From: CAZVFX01 sp964626565
Lineage (GTDB): Bacteria; Myxococcota_A; UBA9042; CAIXZC01
Assembly: GCA_964626565.1 (NCBI GenBank)
Contig: CAZVFX010000001.1
Location: forward strand, 111,797 to 175,796
Direction: 5' to 3'
DNA: 64,000 nucleotides
The position numbers and the translations under genes were made by a program. Shown here in pieces: positions 27,524-35,080 of the stretch. Below the pieces are notes generated by a model. That model searched no databases, was not told the origin of the DNA, and was given only the letters and a program-made list of their open reading frames with translations. Every line of letters begins with the position of its first letter. Position 1 is the stretch's first letter.

Positions 27524-29042
27524 GTTCCGGCTCCTCCAACATCCTGTTGGAGCAGGCCTGAATCAGTGCGTCGCCATCCGAGCCGTTGCGGGGATAGGAA
27601 ACCACCGCATAGGCGAATGAACTGACCCTGCCCTGGATCTTTTCTCCGGCCACCTGCACCAATCTGGAGACAAACTGCCTGGCCTCAAACGCTCCTCCCT
27701 GCCCCAGGAAGATGAGGAACGTATCGTTGGGCAGCAGGGTGATGAGGTCCTCGGCTCGCAGTTGCTCTCTGAGCAGCTCGCGGGCGATATCGAAAGCATC
27801 GTCCCCGCCCGCAGCTTTCAAGGCCACGAGGCTGCAAGGGTATCCGGCCATCTTTGCTTTAAATAGTTCATGCTCCAGCGCAGAGGAGAAGAACTGGTAT
27901 GATGCCAGCCCGGTCTCCGGGTCCATGCGCTTGAGCTTCTTCAGCTTCTGCCACAGCCGTTTCTGGACGCCGATGTATTCGGCGATCTCTTCCAGCGGGA
28001 AGCCCAGGGAGGTTCGGCGCATGATGCTCGATATCCGCGACATCAGCTCGATGGTTGAGTAGGGGCGGGGGATGAAGTCGTCCACACCCTGCAGCAGGAT
28101 CGAGGCGCGCTCTGCGGCCCGTCGCTTCTGTGAGCTTACCAGCACGATGGGAAGGTGGATGCGCTGGCTGCGCATGTAGCGGCAGAACGCCATGGCCCGT
28201 TCGTTGTTCTGGAGCGCCACCAGCACTAGCCCACAGGATGGCCCGAGGACGTGAGACATGGCCTCGGTTTCCCCCCGGGCGACATCGAGAGCGAACAGCG
28301 GTTCCATTTCCTGCTTCAGCCGGACGATCTCTTCTTCGTCGTCTGCCACCAGGAGAAGGTTGCGCCCTTCCTGGCCGCTGGAATCGCGGCTGAATTCCTC
28401 TTCGTCGGTCTCCACCGCCTGAACGCCGACGCTACGTTGGATGAAGTAAACCCAGCGCATGCCCCGCTCTCTCTCGAGCCAGTCCTTTTCCAGGGTCAGT
28501 TGACGGGTGCCGTCGGGGCCGATGCCGGCGCGGAAGGTGCCGTCCAGCCGGCGGCGCATTTCGGCCACCACGTACAATTCTTCTCCGCCCGCGGTCTTGG
28601 CAGGCTCTGCAACCATCACGGTGGACGGGATCATCTCCAACGCTTCGCACACCATCCGGGTAGACTGCATCAGTTGTTCAGGCGTGGATTGGCTGAGCAG
28701 GCTGCCGGCCGGGAAAACGCCGATGCGTTGAGGCAGAGGCGACCCCAGAAGGTATCGCATCTCCTGGCTCATGCGGCGGGCGCCACCCAACTGGACCAGT
28801 TTCTCCCCGAAGAACGGTTTGCACTGCAGAATCACGATTTGATCACGACGAATATCTTTTTCCAGGTCCATGCCCAGGAAACGGGCGACCTGCTCTACGT
28901 TTTCAGGCTCCTCAGAGGTCAGAAACGCCACGCGCTGCTTGTGCCTGAGCCCGGTAATGAGGAAGGTCACTATCATCGCCAGGAGATCAAACTGCGAGTC
29001 TCCATACAGGAAGTACTTCCGGCCTTCCTCCAGCCCTCTCAA
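27510..29042 (-). CDS. MEDS-like / pseudo-receiver / degenerate GGDEF regulator
   Basis: 510 residues. Residues ~8-200 match the KaiC-like MEDS (DcmR sensory) domain (YFLYGDSQFDLL, VAFLTSEEPE, VVAEMRRRL). Residues ~228-342 are receiver-like, but the phospho-acceptor position reads LVLVALQNN with alanine where aspartate is expected, and the conserved lysine is arginine (IPRPY). Residues ~370-505 resemble a diguanylate cyclase fold (DPETGLASYQFF) in which the catalytic GGDEF loop is LPNDTF. It is therefore unlikely to be phosphorylated or to make c-di-GMP, and may bind ligand or partner proteins. It is first in the exopolysaccharide locus. The start (TTG 29042) is uncertain: no ATG or GTG is available upstream before a stop, and no clear ribosome site is seen. 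Confidence 0.8.
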   Translation of the reverse strand: MRGLEEGRKYFLYGDSQFDLLAMIVTFLITGLRHKQRVAFLTSEEPENVEQVARFLGMDLEKDIRRDQIVILQCKPFFGEKLVQLGGARRMSQEMRYLLGSPLPQRIGVFPAGSLLSQSTPEQLMQSTRMVCEALEMIPSTVMVAEPAKTAGGEELYVVAEMRRRLDGTFRAGIGPDGTRQLTLEKDWLERERGMRWVYFIQRSVGVQAVETDEEEFSRDSSGQEGRNLLLVADDEEEIVRLKQEMEPLFALDVARGETEAMSHVLGPSCGLVLVALQNNERAMAFCRYMRSQRIHLPIVLVSSQKRRAAERASILLQGVDDFIPRPYSTIELMSRISSIMRRTSLGFPLEEIAEYIGVQKRLWQKLKKLKRMDPETGLASYQFFSSALEHELFKAKMAGYPCSLVALKAAGGDDAFDIARELLREQLRAEDLITLLPNDTFLIFLGQGGAFEARQFVSRLVQVAGEKIQGRVSSFAYAVVSYPRNGSDGDALIQACSNRMLEEPEHVAL

Positions 29043-29227
29043 GGCGTTGTCTAATGTCTTTATTCCCCAGCGTTCCAGTTTCTTCCCTCTCTTTCAGTGG
29101 AGATAAGACCCCATGTATGTCATCTATGTTGTATGACACAAAATGCCGGTCACCGCAACTAATTAGATCTCGGCGACCTTCCTTGTTTCTTGAGCGAAAA
29201 AGTAAGGAATGTGCAGGTTTGGCGAGG
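29043..29227. other. 185-base intergenic leader of the exopolysaccharide locus
   Basis: No gene seen. The minus strand is AT-richer here than its surroundings and should hold the promoter of the exopolysaccharide locus. I see no convincing -35/-10 pair, in keeping with use of an alternative sigma factor, possibly the ECF factor encoded upstream; that link is inference. Confidence 0.4.
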
Positions 29228-29995
29228 CTACAGGCTGGTAGGGATGAGCTTTCGCATTTCAGGTGCGGAGATGTCGCCCACGACCGCGTTGGTGAATCCC
29301 GGGCTTTCGTACAGGGTTACCGAGTGACCGTTGCGGTCGCCGTTGTACAGAACGCGCAGCGCGTCCGCGCCTACGCCGCCACCAGGCTGATAAGCAGCTT
29401 CAGCAGCCTGCCGGGGTAGCTGCACCACCGAGATCGGTCGTCCGTTGTGAAGGTACTTGTAGACGATGGCTTTGGAGTTGCCCACTCGGGCGAAGCGAAT
29501 GCCCATGAGCCGTGTATTCTTGTTCTCCACCAGCGGGGGGGCGGACGGAACGTCGGTCTTCTCAGCCACGAATCCCTTCACCTTGTCGCCGTCTCCCTCA
29601 AAGTCGAGAGGAAGGCCGACTTCGTGAACTGCGACCGACTCGGCGACGATGTGGGAGACATCGTCCTGGGCGGGCCAGAACCGATAGACTCCCATGGCGC
29701 CGATGAGCAGCATGGCAACGCTCGCCGCGACCACTGCGGGCAGGGACATAGACCATCGGTTTGCAGCCGGGGCCTCGACGAAAACCGCGTCAATCACCCG
29801 CTGCCTGGCCGCAGCCGGCATCTTGGGCGGGCCGAGTTTTCGTCGCAACGCCTCCTGGAACGCGAGCAGCGCGTTGACTTCCTGGTGGCACGATTCACAA
29901 GATGCCAGGTGCTCCTCAAAAAGTGCAGCCTCACGGTCGTCGAACTCGCCGTCGATGTACAGGTCAGCGAATTTCCTTATCTCATCACACTTCAC
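29228..29995 (-). CDS. Zinc-finger anti-sigma factor
   Basis: 255 residues. The N-terminal anti-sigma zinc finger has the pattern C...H-x3-C-x2-C (EEHLASCESCH, residues ~26-36), followed by one membrane helix at about 86-104 (VVAASVAMLLIGAMGVYRFW) and a periplasmic domain of about 150 residues. It should hold the cognate ECF sigma factor at the membrane until a signal is sensed outside. Its ATG is 3 bases after the sigma gene stop. The C-terminal domain (IRFARVGNSKAIVYKYLH and onward) is not one I recognise. Confidence 0.88.
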   Translation of the reverse strand: MKCDEIRKFADLYIDGEFDDREAALFEEHLASCESCHQEVNALLAFQEALRRKLGPPKMPAAARQRVIDAVFVEAPAANRWSMSLPAVVAASVAMLLIGAMGVYRFWPAQDDVSHIVAESVAVHEVGLPLDFEGDGDKVKGFVAEKTDVPSAPPLVENKNTRLMGIRFARVGNSKAIVYKYLHNGRPISVVQLPRQAAEAAYQPGGGVGADALRVLYNGDRNGHSVTLYESPGFTNAVVGDISAPEMRKLIPTSL

Positions 29996-29998
29996 TGC

Positions 29999-30667
29999 CT
30001 AGTCTCCTTTCGCCTCACCGCTTCTGTCGCGGTAGGCGGAAATCGGTGTTACGTTCTCCAGGTTTTCTTCCGCATCCGGAGTTTCTTCCGAGTCTGCAGA
30101 TGCGGCCTCTACGAGGCCCAACTCCCTGGCCCAGCTCAAGAGCAGGGTTCGAAGCAGCTTGCGCCCGCGGTGCAGACGGCTCATCACCGTGCCGATAGGG
30201 CAGGAGAGAACCTCGGCGATCTCCCTGTAGGAGAGCCCTTCCAGGTCGGCAAGCACTACCACGGCGCGGAATTCAGAAGGCAGCTTCTCCACCGCTTCTC
30301 GCACCTTGCTGCGTGAAAGCTGGGTTACGAAGCTCTCTTCCGGGGTGCGGCTGGCGCGCACCACCGACGCCAGATCCTCACCCTCATTCACCGACGGGTA
30401 CAGATGTTCACGCAGCTCCACCCGGGTGTCCTTGCGCCGCAACTTGTTGAGCCTCGTGTTGGTCGCGATGCGAAAGAGCCAGGCCTTGCAGTTGGTTCCG
30501 GCACGATATGACTGGAACGACTTGACCGCCTTCAGCATGGTCTCCTGGACAAGCTCCTCAGCTTCGACCTTGTCCCGGGTCAGGTAAAGCGAATAGCGGA
30601 AGAGCGCGTTCATCTGCGGGAGAAGCTCTTCCTTCATTGATGCGAGTTGTTGTTCTTGCCTGCCCAC
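29999..30667 (-). CDS. ECF-type RNA polymerase sigma factor
   Basis: About 222 residues. Region 2 is clear (FRYSLYLTRDKVEAEELVQET, FKSY-like segment, AWLFRIATN), as is region 4 (LPSEFRAVVVLADLEGLSYREIAEVL and GTVMSRLHRGRK). I chose GTG 30667 because a GGAGG sequence sits 5 bases upstream; a GTG at 30694 in frame lacks one, and ATG 30637 is a further option. It is followed at once by a membrane anti-sigma factor, the usual ECF arrangement, and then by the exopolysaccharide locus. A dyad just upstream may mark an operator or its own promoter. Confidence 0.9.
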   Translation of the reverse strand: MGRQEQQLASMKEELLPQMNALFRYSLYLTRDKVEAEELVQETMLKAVKSFQSYRAGTNCKAWLFRIATNTRLNKLRRKDTRVELREHLYPSVNEGEDLASVVRASRTPEESFVTQLSRSKVREAVEKLPSEFRAVVVLADLEGLSYREIAEVLSCPIGTVMSRLHRGRKLLRTLLLSWARELGLVEAASADSEETPDAEENLENVTPISAYRDRSGEAKGD

Positions 30668-30686
30668 ATTCCCCTCCGTCTGACCC

Positions 30687-30713
30687 AATAACACAGGGCC
30701 GCCGGGAGTTATT
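30687..30713 (-). promoter_or_regulatory. Dyad upstream of the ECF sigma gene
   Basis: On the minus strand AATAAC and GTTATT are separated by 15 bases, set in GGGAATAACT...GTGTTATTGGG. This could be an operator or a two-block ECF promoter for autoregulation; sequence alone does not decide. Confidence 0.3.
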
Positions 30714-30742
30714 CCCCTGAACGGGCCGACAGGGTGTCCCGG

Positions 30743-31855
30743 CTAGAGCAGCTCGTCGAGAGGAGTATACGGAAGGGAAAGGGCCTCGGCAACCGGAAGA
30801 TTGGTTACCTTGCCACGGTAGGTGTTCATGCCGGGGGCCAGCTCGGGGTGCTTGGCGATGGCTCCCTTGACGCCGAGGTTGGCCAGCTTCACCGCATACC
30901 GGCTGGTTGCGTTGTTGAGTGCGAAGGTGGACGTACGGGCCACCGCACCGGGCATGTTGGCGACGCAGTAGTGCACCACTCCGTGGACGACATAGGTGGG
31001 CTCCTCGTGGGTGGTGGGCCGGCAGGTTTCGATGCAGCCGCCCTGGTCCACCGCCACATCCACGATCACCGTGCCATCCTCCATATCCTTCAGCATCTCT
31101 TCAGTGACCAGTTGGGGAGCCCTCGCACCTGCGATGAGTACGGCGCCAACCAGCAGGTCGCACCACTCCACACTATCTTCAATGTTGGCCGGATCGGAAT
31201 AGAGCGTCGTGATCCGCCCCTGGAAGATGTCGTCCAGGTAACGAAGGCGGTCGAGGTCCACGTCCAACATGCGTACTCGTGCACCCATCCCCAGCGCCAT
31301 CTTGGCCGCGTTGGTTCCCACGGTGCCGCCGCCGATAATCACCACTCTTCCCGGCCTCACTCCCGGGACGCCCCCGAGCAGCACGCCCTTGCCGCCGCGC
31401 TCTTTCTCAAGGCAGGCGGCTCCAACCTGGACAGCCATGCGCCCCGCTACTTCACTCATGGGCTGCAGCAACGGCAAAGAACCGTTGGGGAGCTGGATCG
31501 TCTCATAGGCTACGGAGCTGATGTTCTTCTCCAGCAACGGAGGAGCAAGCTCCGGGACCGCCGCAAGATGAAAATAGGTGTAGATTGTTTGCCCGTTCTG
31601 GAAGCGGTCGTACTCGGGGGCGATGGGCTCCTTGACCTTGATGATCATCTCCGATTCGCGCCACACTTCATCCGCAGCATCGATGATCCGGGCGCCCCGC
31701 CTGATGTAATCTTCATCGCTAAGCCCGCTGCCGAGGCCGGCGCCCCTCTGCACCAGTACGGTATGACCGTCATCAACCAGCTTCTGCACGCCGGCGGGAA
31801 CAAGGCCGACCCGGTACTCCTGAACTTTGATTTCCGACGGGACTCCGACGATCAT
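30743..31855 (-). CDS. ald: Alanine dehydrogenase
   Basis: 370 residues, the normal length. It catalyses NAD-dependent reversible deamination of L-alanine to pyruvate and ammonium in the cytoplasm. Diagnostic pieces: MIVGVPSEIK at the start; IKVKEP (substrate lysine); FHLA (catalytic histidine); the Rossmann loop VVIIGGGTVG with the acidic end of the second strand MLDVD; and DVAVDQGG with the catalytic aspartate. Its gene is divergent from the rpoD-family sigma factor across 323 bases that carry a dyad repeat. There is no obvious linkage with the flanking ECF sigma gene, which is transcribed the same way after a 75-base gap. Confidence 0.96.
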   Translation of the reverse strand: MIVGVPSEIKVQEYRVGLVPAGVQKLVDDGHTVLVQRGAGLGSGLSDEDYIRRGARIIDAADEVWRESEMIIKVKEPIAPEYDRFQNGQTIYTYFHLAAVPELAPPLLEKNISSVAYETIQLPNGSLPLLQPMSEVAGRMAVQVGAACLEKERGGKGVLLGGVPGVRPGRVVIIGGGTVGTNAAKMALGMGARVRMLDVDLDRLRYLDDIFQGRITTLYSDPANIEDSVEWCDLLVGAVLIAGARAPQLVTEEMLKDMEDGTVIVDVAVDQGGCIETCRPTTHEEPTYVVHGVVHYCVANMPGAVARTSTFALNNATSRYAVKLANLGVKGAIAKHPELAPGMNTYRGKVTNLPVAEALSLPYTPLDELL

Positions 31856-31869
31856 TCCAGCACCTCCCT

Positions 31870-31918
31870 GTTATACGGGCCGAACCGCAGGTTGCATGTC
31901 GACCGAACCGCGTATAAC
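31870..31918. promoter_or_regulatory. Inverted and direct repeats between ald and the sigma factor gene
   Basis: GTTATAC (31870-31876) and its reverse complement GTATAAC (31912-31918) enclose two direct copies of CCGAACCGC (31880-31888 and 31903-31911). The block sits just upstream of the ald start, with the minus-strand TATAAC close enough to act as a -10 box. A regulator-binding site controlling ald is likely. The rest of the 31856-32178 gap holds no supported gene; a weak plus-strand promoter-like pair may lie near 31950-31980. Confidence 0.45.
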
Positions 31919-32178
31919 AACCCCGCGTACAAAAAGAAAGCAGTTTCTTGTACTCCAAAAGGGGAAGGAAATTATTATTTTCTTTGTGGCGGATCAGGGG
32001 CGTCGGGGTCACGCTGGTGTAGAAAAGCTCCACACTCTCGCCGTTGAACTTGTGGCCGCCAGAATCCCGCAAACGAGGCTCCTCGACGAGAAATCGTCTC
32101 CGGGGCCGCAACTCAAGGAGGCTCAGGATCTGGTCTGGAAATTGCAAGTAGAACCCCCGGCCGCCAACGGAGGTTTTA

Positions 32179-33666
32179 ATGGGAAATAAGCAAGCACCGG
32201 TTACCAGCAGGCAAGTAAGTCACGCCGGAACCGATGGCGAAAAGGTGCTATCCGCCAAGAAAACGTCCCGCCCGAAAACCAAAGCTCTGCCGAGACATCG
32301 CCCCGCAGGCAGACCCAAAACACGCCAGGTCGAATTGAAGACCGGCAATTCTCTGATGCTCTACCTCAAGCGTATCGGCGCAGTCCCGCTGCTCACTCGT
32401 GAGCAGGAGGCCGAACTGGCGCGGCAGATGGAGACCGGACGCATCGAGATCCTTAATTCTCTGATCTCAGTGCCCTGGGCCCGCAAGCAACTCTTCAAGT
32501 TGTTCGAGGAGTACGCGTCCGGGGTGCGCAGCGAAGTTGAAATCATTGAGTTGACCACTGACTTCGTCACTTTCGAAAGGCGAAATTGCCTCGAAGAGAT
32601 TGAGTTCCTTTGCCGTGACGTAGTTGCCCAGTTGGGCGTTTTCGGCATAACGGGTTCCGGCGGCTCACGCCGGAGAAAGCGGTCGGTACTCAACGAAGAA
32701 GATGCCGAGACGGTGTATCAGATCTTCCGGGTCAGCCCGGTGGGGCATCGCCTGATCCATGTGCTCTCCCGCGAATTCCGTACTCGGGCGCTTAACTACC
32801 TGAGCGGAGTGGAAGACGAAATTACCGACGGAAAATGTCGCCCCGAAGCCCCCAAGAAGAGCGGTAAGATTCGAGAATTCGGCGTCACCCTCGAGGAACT
32901 CAAAGAGGTGCTCGAGATCATGGAGATGGGCGAGCGCCAGGCGATTCGCGCCCGCAGCAAGATGATCCGCTCCAACTTGAGACTGGTGGTGAACATGGCC
33001 AAGCGGTACATGGGACACGGCCTCCAACTCCTCGACCTCATTCAGGAAGGCAACATCGGCCTCATGAAGGCGGTGGAGAAATTCGACTACCGGCGCGGAC
33101 ACAAGTTCTCAACTTACGCGACCTGGTGGATCAGGCAGTGCATCACCCGTACCATCGCTGACCAGGGAAAGGCTATTCGCGTACCGGTGCACCTGGTGGA
33201 GAATTTCGGGCGCATTCATCGCTCCCGGACGACGCTGAAACAACAGCTCGACCGCGAGCCCACCGAGCACGAGATCGCTGAACTGTGCGGGCTCTCCGCA
33301 ACCCAGGTGGCTCGCACCTTGAGCCTCACCAGCGAGCCTCTTCCCCTGGACATGCAGGTGGGAGACAACTCCTCCGAGCTGAAGGACTTCATCAAGAACG
33401 AAAATGCTCCCGACCCTCTCGACAGCGTTGTTGATAAGAACCTGAAAGAGATTACCACCCGGGTGCTCAAGTCGCTCCATCCCAGGGAAGAGAAGATTTT
33501 GCGCATGCGCTTCGGTATCGGCGAAGCCCGCACGTTTACTCTCGAGGAAGTCGGGCAGAGCTTTCAGTTGACCCGGGAGCGGATCCGCCAGATCGAGATC
33601 AAGGCGCTTGAGAAACTCCGCCTCTCAGGACGGAAAGAAGTGTTGCTGCAATTCCTGGAAGAATAG
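32179..33666 (+). CDS. rpoD: RpoD-family RNA polymerase sigma factor
   Basis: 495 residues. Region 1.2 (NSLMLYLKRIGAVPLLTREQE) begins near residue 58 after a basic, disordered N-terminus; the acidic region 1.1 seen in many primary sigma factors is absent. A non-conserved region of about 150 residues separates it from region 2 (NLRLVVNMAKRY, LLDLIQEGNIGLMKAV, YATWWIRQCITR). Region 3 (IRVPVHLVE) and region 4.2 (EEVGQSFQLTRERIRQIE) match RpoD well. It recognises -35/-10 promoters. Whether it is the primary factor or a group 2 paralogue is not settled; there is no dnaG neighbour. The start is set by GGAGG five bases before ATG. Confidence 0.88.
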   Translation: MGNKQAPVTSRQVSHAGTDGEKVLSAKKTSRPKTKALPRHRPAGRPKTRQVELKTGNSLMLYLKRIGAVPLLTREQEAELARQMETGRIEILNSLISVPWARKQLFKLFEEYASGVRSEVEIIELTTDFVTFERRNCLEEIEFLCRDVVAQLGVFGITGSGGSRRRKRSVLNEEDAETVYQIFRVSPVGHRLIHVLSREFRTRALNYLSGVEDEITDGKCRPEAPKKSGKIREFGVTLEELKEVLEIMEMGERQAIRARSKMIRSNLRLVVNMAKRYMGHGLQLLDLIQEGNIGLMKAVEKFDYRRGHKFSTYATWWIRQCITRTIADQGKAIRVPVHLVENFGRIHRSRTTLKQQLDREPTEHEIAELCGLSATQVARTLSLTSEPLPLDMQVGDNSSELKDFIKNENAPDPLDSVVDKNLKEITTRVLKSLHPREEKILRMRFGIGEARTFTLEEVGQSFQLTRERIRQIEIKALEKLRLSGRKEVLLQFLEE

Positions 33667-33680
33667 AGAGTGAGGCAATC

Positions 33681-33708
33681 TTCAAGTATCAATTTTCAAG
33701 TATCAATT
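33681..33708. repeat. Tandem duplicate of a 14-base unit
   Basis: TTCAAGTATCAATT occurs twice head to tail between the convergent stops of the sigma factor gene (33666) and the FadL-type gene (33720). Fourteen is twice the seven-base period seen in the other arrays. Confidence 0.65.
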
Positions 33709-33719
33709 GGTAACTGCCT

Positions 33720-35069
33720 CTAAAAGGCCATTCCTACCGTTACGGACAGCAGTTGCGCCATACCTTGATAGTTGGCGGGGAAGGGGTTGTTGGTCCAGTT
33801 TCTGGAGCCGTCTGCCTTGAATTCGGGCAACTCGTTGCCGGCTGAGTCGGTGCACGGGGCCTCCTGGGTGCAGGGGGTCCCTTCCACGGTGCGCTCCCGG
33901 AAGTAGGTCAGCTCATAGGCCACGTCGAGCCTGAGTCCCATGTCGAGTTTGTACCCGGCGCCCACTGAGCCGAAAATGCGATCGGCGTCAGGCAGCATTG
34001 GTGACAGATAATCATCGGGAATGGGGTTTTGATCATAGCCGATGCCGCCTCGCAGCGTGAGCGCTTCGTTGACCGGCACCTCGTTGCCCAACCGGAAAGT
34101 GAAGCCCCCCTCCCAATGTTCGGGGATCTCCTGGGAAAGTTTGCCCGTGGTGTCTTCCGGGAAGTCCAGGGGGATCGTATCGAAGACTGCCCAGAATGCA
34201 TAGTCCACGTCGAATTCCATGTACCAGGCTTTGAGGATCTGGTAGCCGATGCCGAAGGCCAGTTTGTCCGGGAGTTCGAACTTCGTCTCAACCTTCTGGT
34301 CGGGGAATCCCGACTTGTCGCTGAGGCCCGGGATCTCGAAGTGAGCGTCGCCCTCCATTTCGATGGTGATACCACTGCGATAGGCCAGGCCGAGATAGAG
34401 GCGGTCGATGGGCCTGGCCTGAATACCTGCGGCAAAGCCGAATCCCCAGCCGGCCCCGGCCATTTCTACAAACGCGTCATCGATGGGCTGGCCGTCATCT
34501 CCCACCAGGCCGAACTTCTGGCCCAGGAAACGCTTGAGGTAGACGCTGGCAGGCGACGCTACGAACGCGGCGCCGATGGACACTTGTTTTACCGGCGAAT
34601 AAGCTGCCCCTAGAGTGATTTCCGGGCACATGAGGGCCGACTCCTGCACCAGGTGCCGGCCGGAGAAATCTTCGGGCCAGATAAGAGTCAGGCCGAACGG
34701 GATGTTAACACCCAGGCCGACCCCGAGGCGGCTGTCTCCGCCCAGGCTCATGCCGTACGCCGCGTACGCATGGGGTGGCGGCACCACCGCGTTGGTAGTG
34801 TTGGAGTCAGGGTTCACACCTGTCGGGTCGCTGTACTTGAAGCTGGGAAAGGCCATGGTGTCTCCCAGCGCAAACGAAAACCCGTCCAGATAGGCGAGAC
34901 CTGCGGCGTTGTAGAACACGGTGGAGGGGTCGTTGAGCAGCGCCCGCACCGCCAGTACCCTTCCCTGGGCTACCGCGGACTGTTCCTCCAGTTCGATTCC
35001 TGCCGCCATGGCGTTGGAGGCGCCAACCAGGATGACCAATGCGATAATATTCGGTATCAGTTTTTTCAT
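33720..35069 (-). CDS. FadL/TodX-type outer-membrane hydrophobic-compound transporter
   Basis: 449 residues with signal MKKLIPNIIALVILVGASNAMA. The mature start (AGIELEEQSAVAQGRVLAV) and the motif NDPSTVFYNAAGLA correspond to the FadL family N-terminal hatch/NPA region. The remainder alternates beta strands and ends in F (TVGMAF), as outer-membrane barrels do. FadL proteins admit long-chain fatty acids and other hydrophobic molecules by lateral diffusion. The gene follows the lipase-like lipoprotein by 11 bases, the same pairing as volA-fadL of Vibrio, so uptake of fatty acids released by that lipase is a reasonable inference. Confidence 0.9.
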   Translation of the reverse strand: MKKLIPNIIALVILVGASNAMAAGIELEEQSAVAQGRVLAVRALLNDPSTVFYNAAGLAYLDGFSFALGDTMAFPSFKYSDPTGVNPDSNTTNAVVPPPHAYAAYGMSLGGDSRLGVGLGVNIPFGLTLIWPEDFSGRHLVQESALMCPEITLGAAYSPVKQVSIGAAFVASPASVYLKRFLGQKFGLVGDDGQPIDDAFVEMAGAGWGFGFAAGIQARPIDRLYLGLAYRSGITIEMEGDAHFEIPGLSDKSGFPDQKVETKFELPDKLAFGIGYQILKAWYMEFDVDYAFWAVFDTIPLDFPEDTTGKLSQEIPEHWEGGFTFRLGNEVPVNEALTLRGGIGYDQNPIPDDYLSPMLPDADRIFGSVGAGYKLDMGLRLDVAYELTYFRERTVEGTPCTQEAPCTDSAGNELPEFKADGSRNWTNNPFPANYQGMAQLLSVTVGMAF

Positions 35070-35080
35070 GGCGCCACCTC

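Noticed and set aside
30734..32047. Plus-strand open frame opposite alanine dehydrogenase
   Set aside because: The minus strand encodes a full-length Ald with all catalytic motifs. The plus frame is antisense and ends in the intergenic region.
31890..32189. Possible small protein in the gap before the RpoD-family gene
   Set aside because: A frame of about 100 codons ends just inside the sigma gene start, but it has no clear ribosome site, has odd composition, and crosses the dyad repeat. Not supported enough to call.
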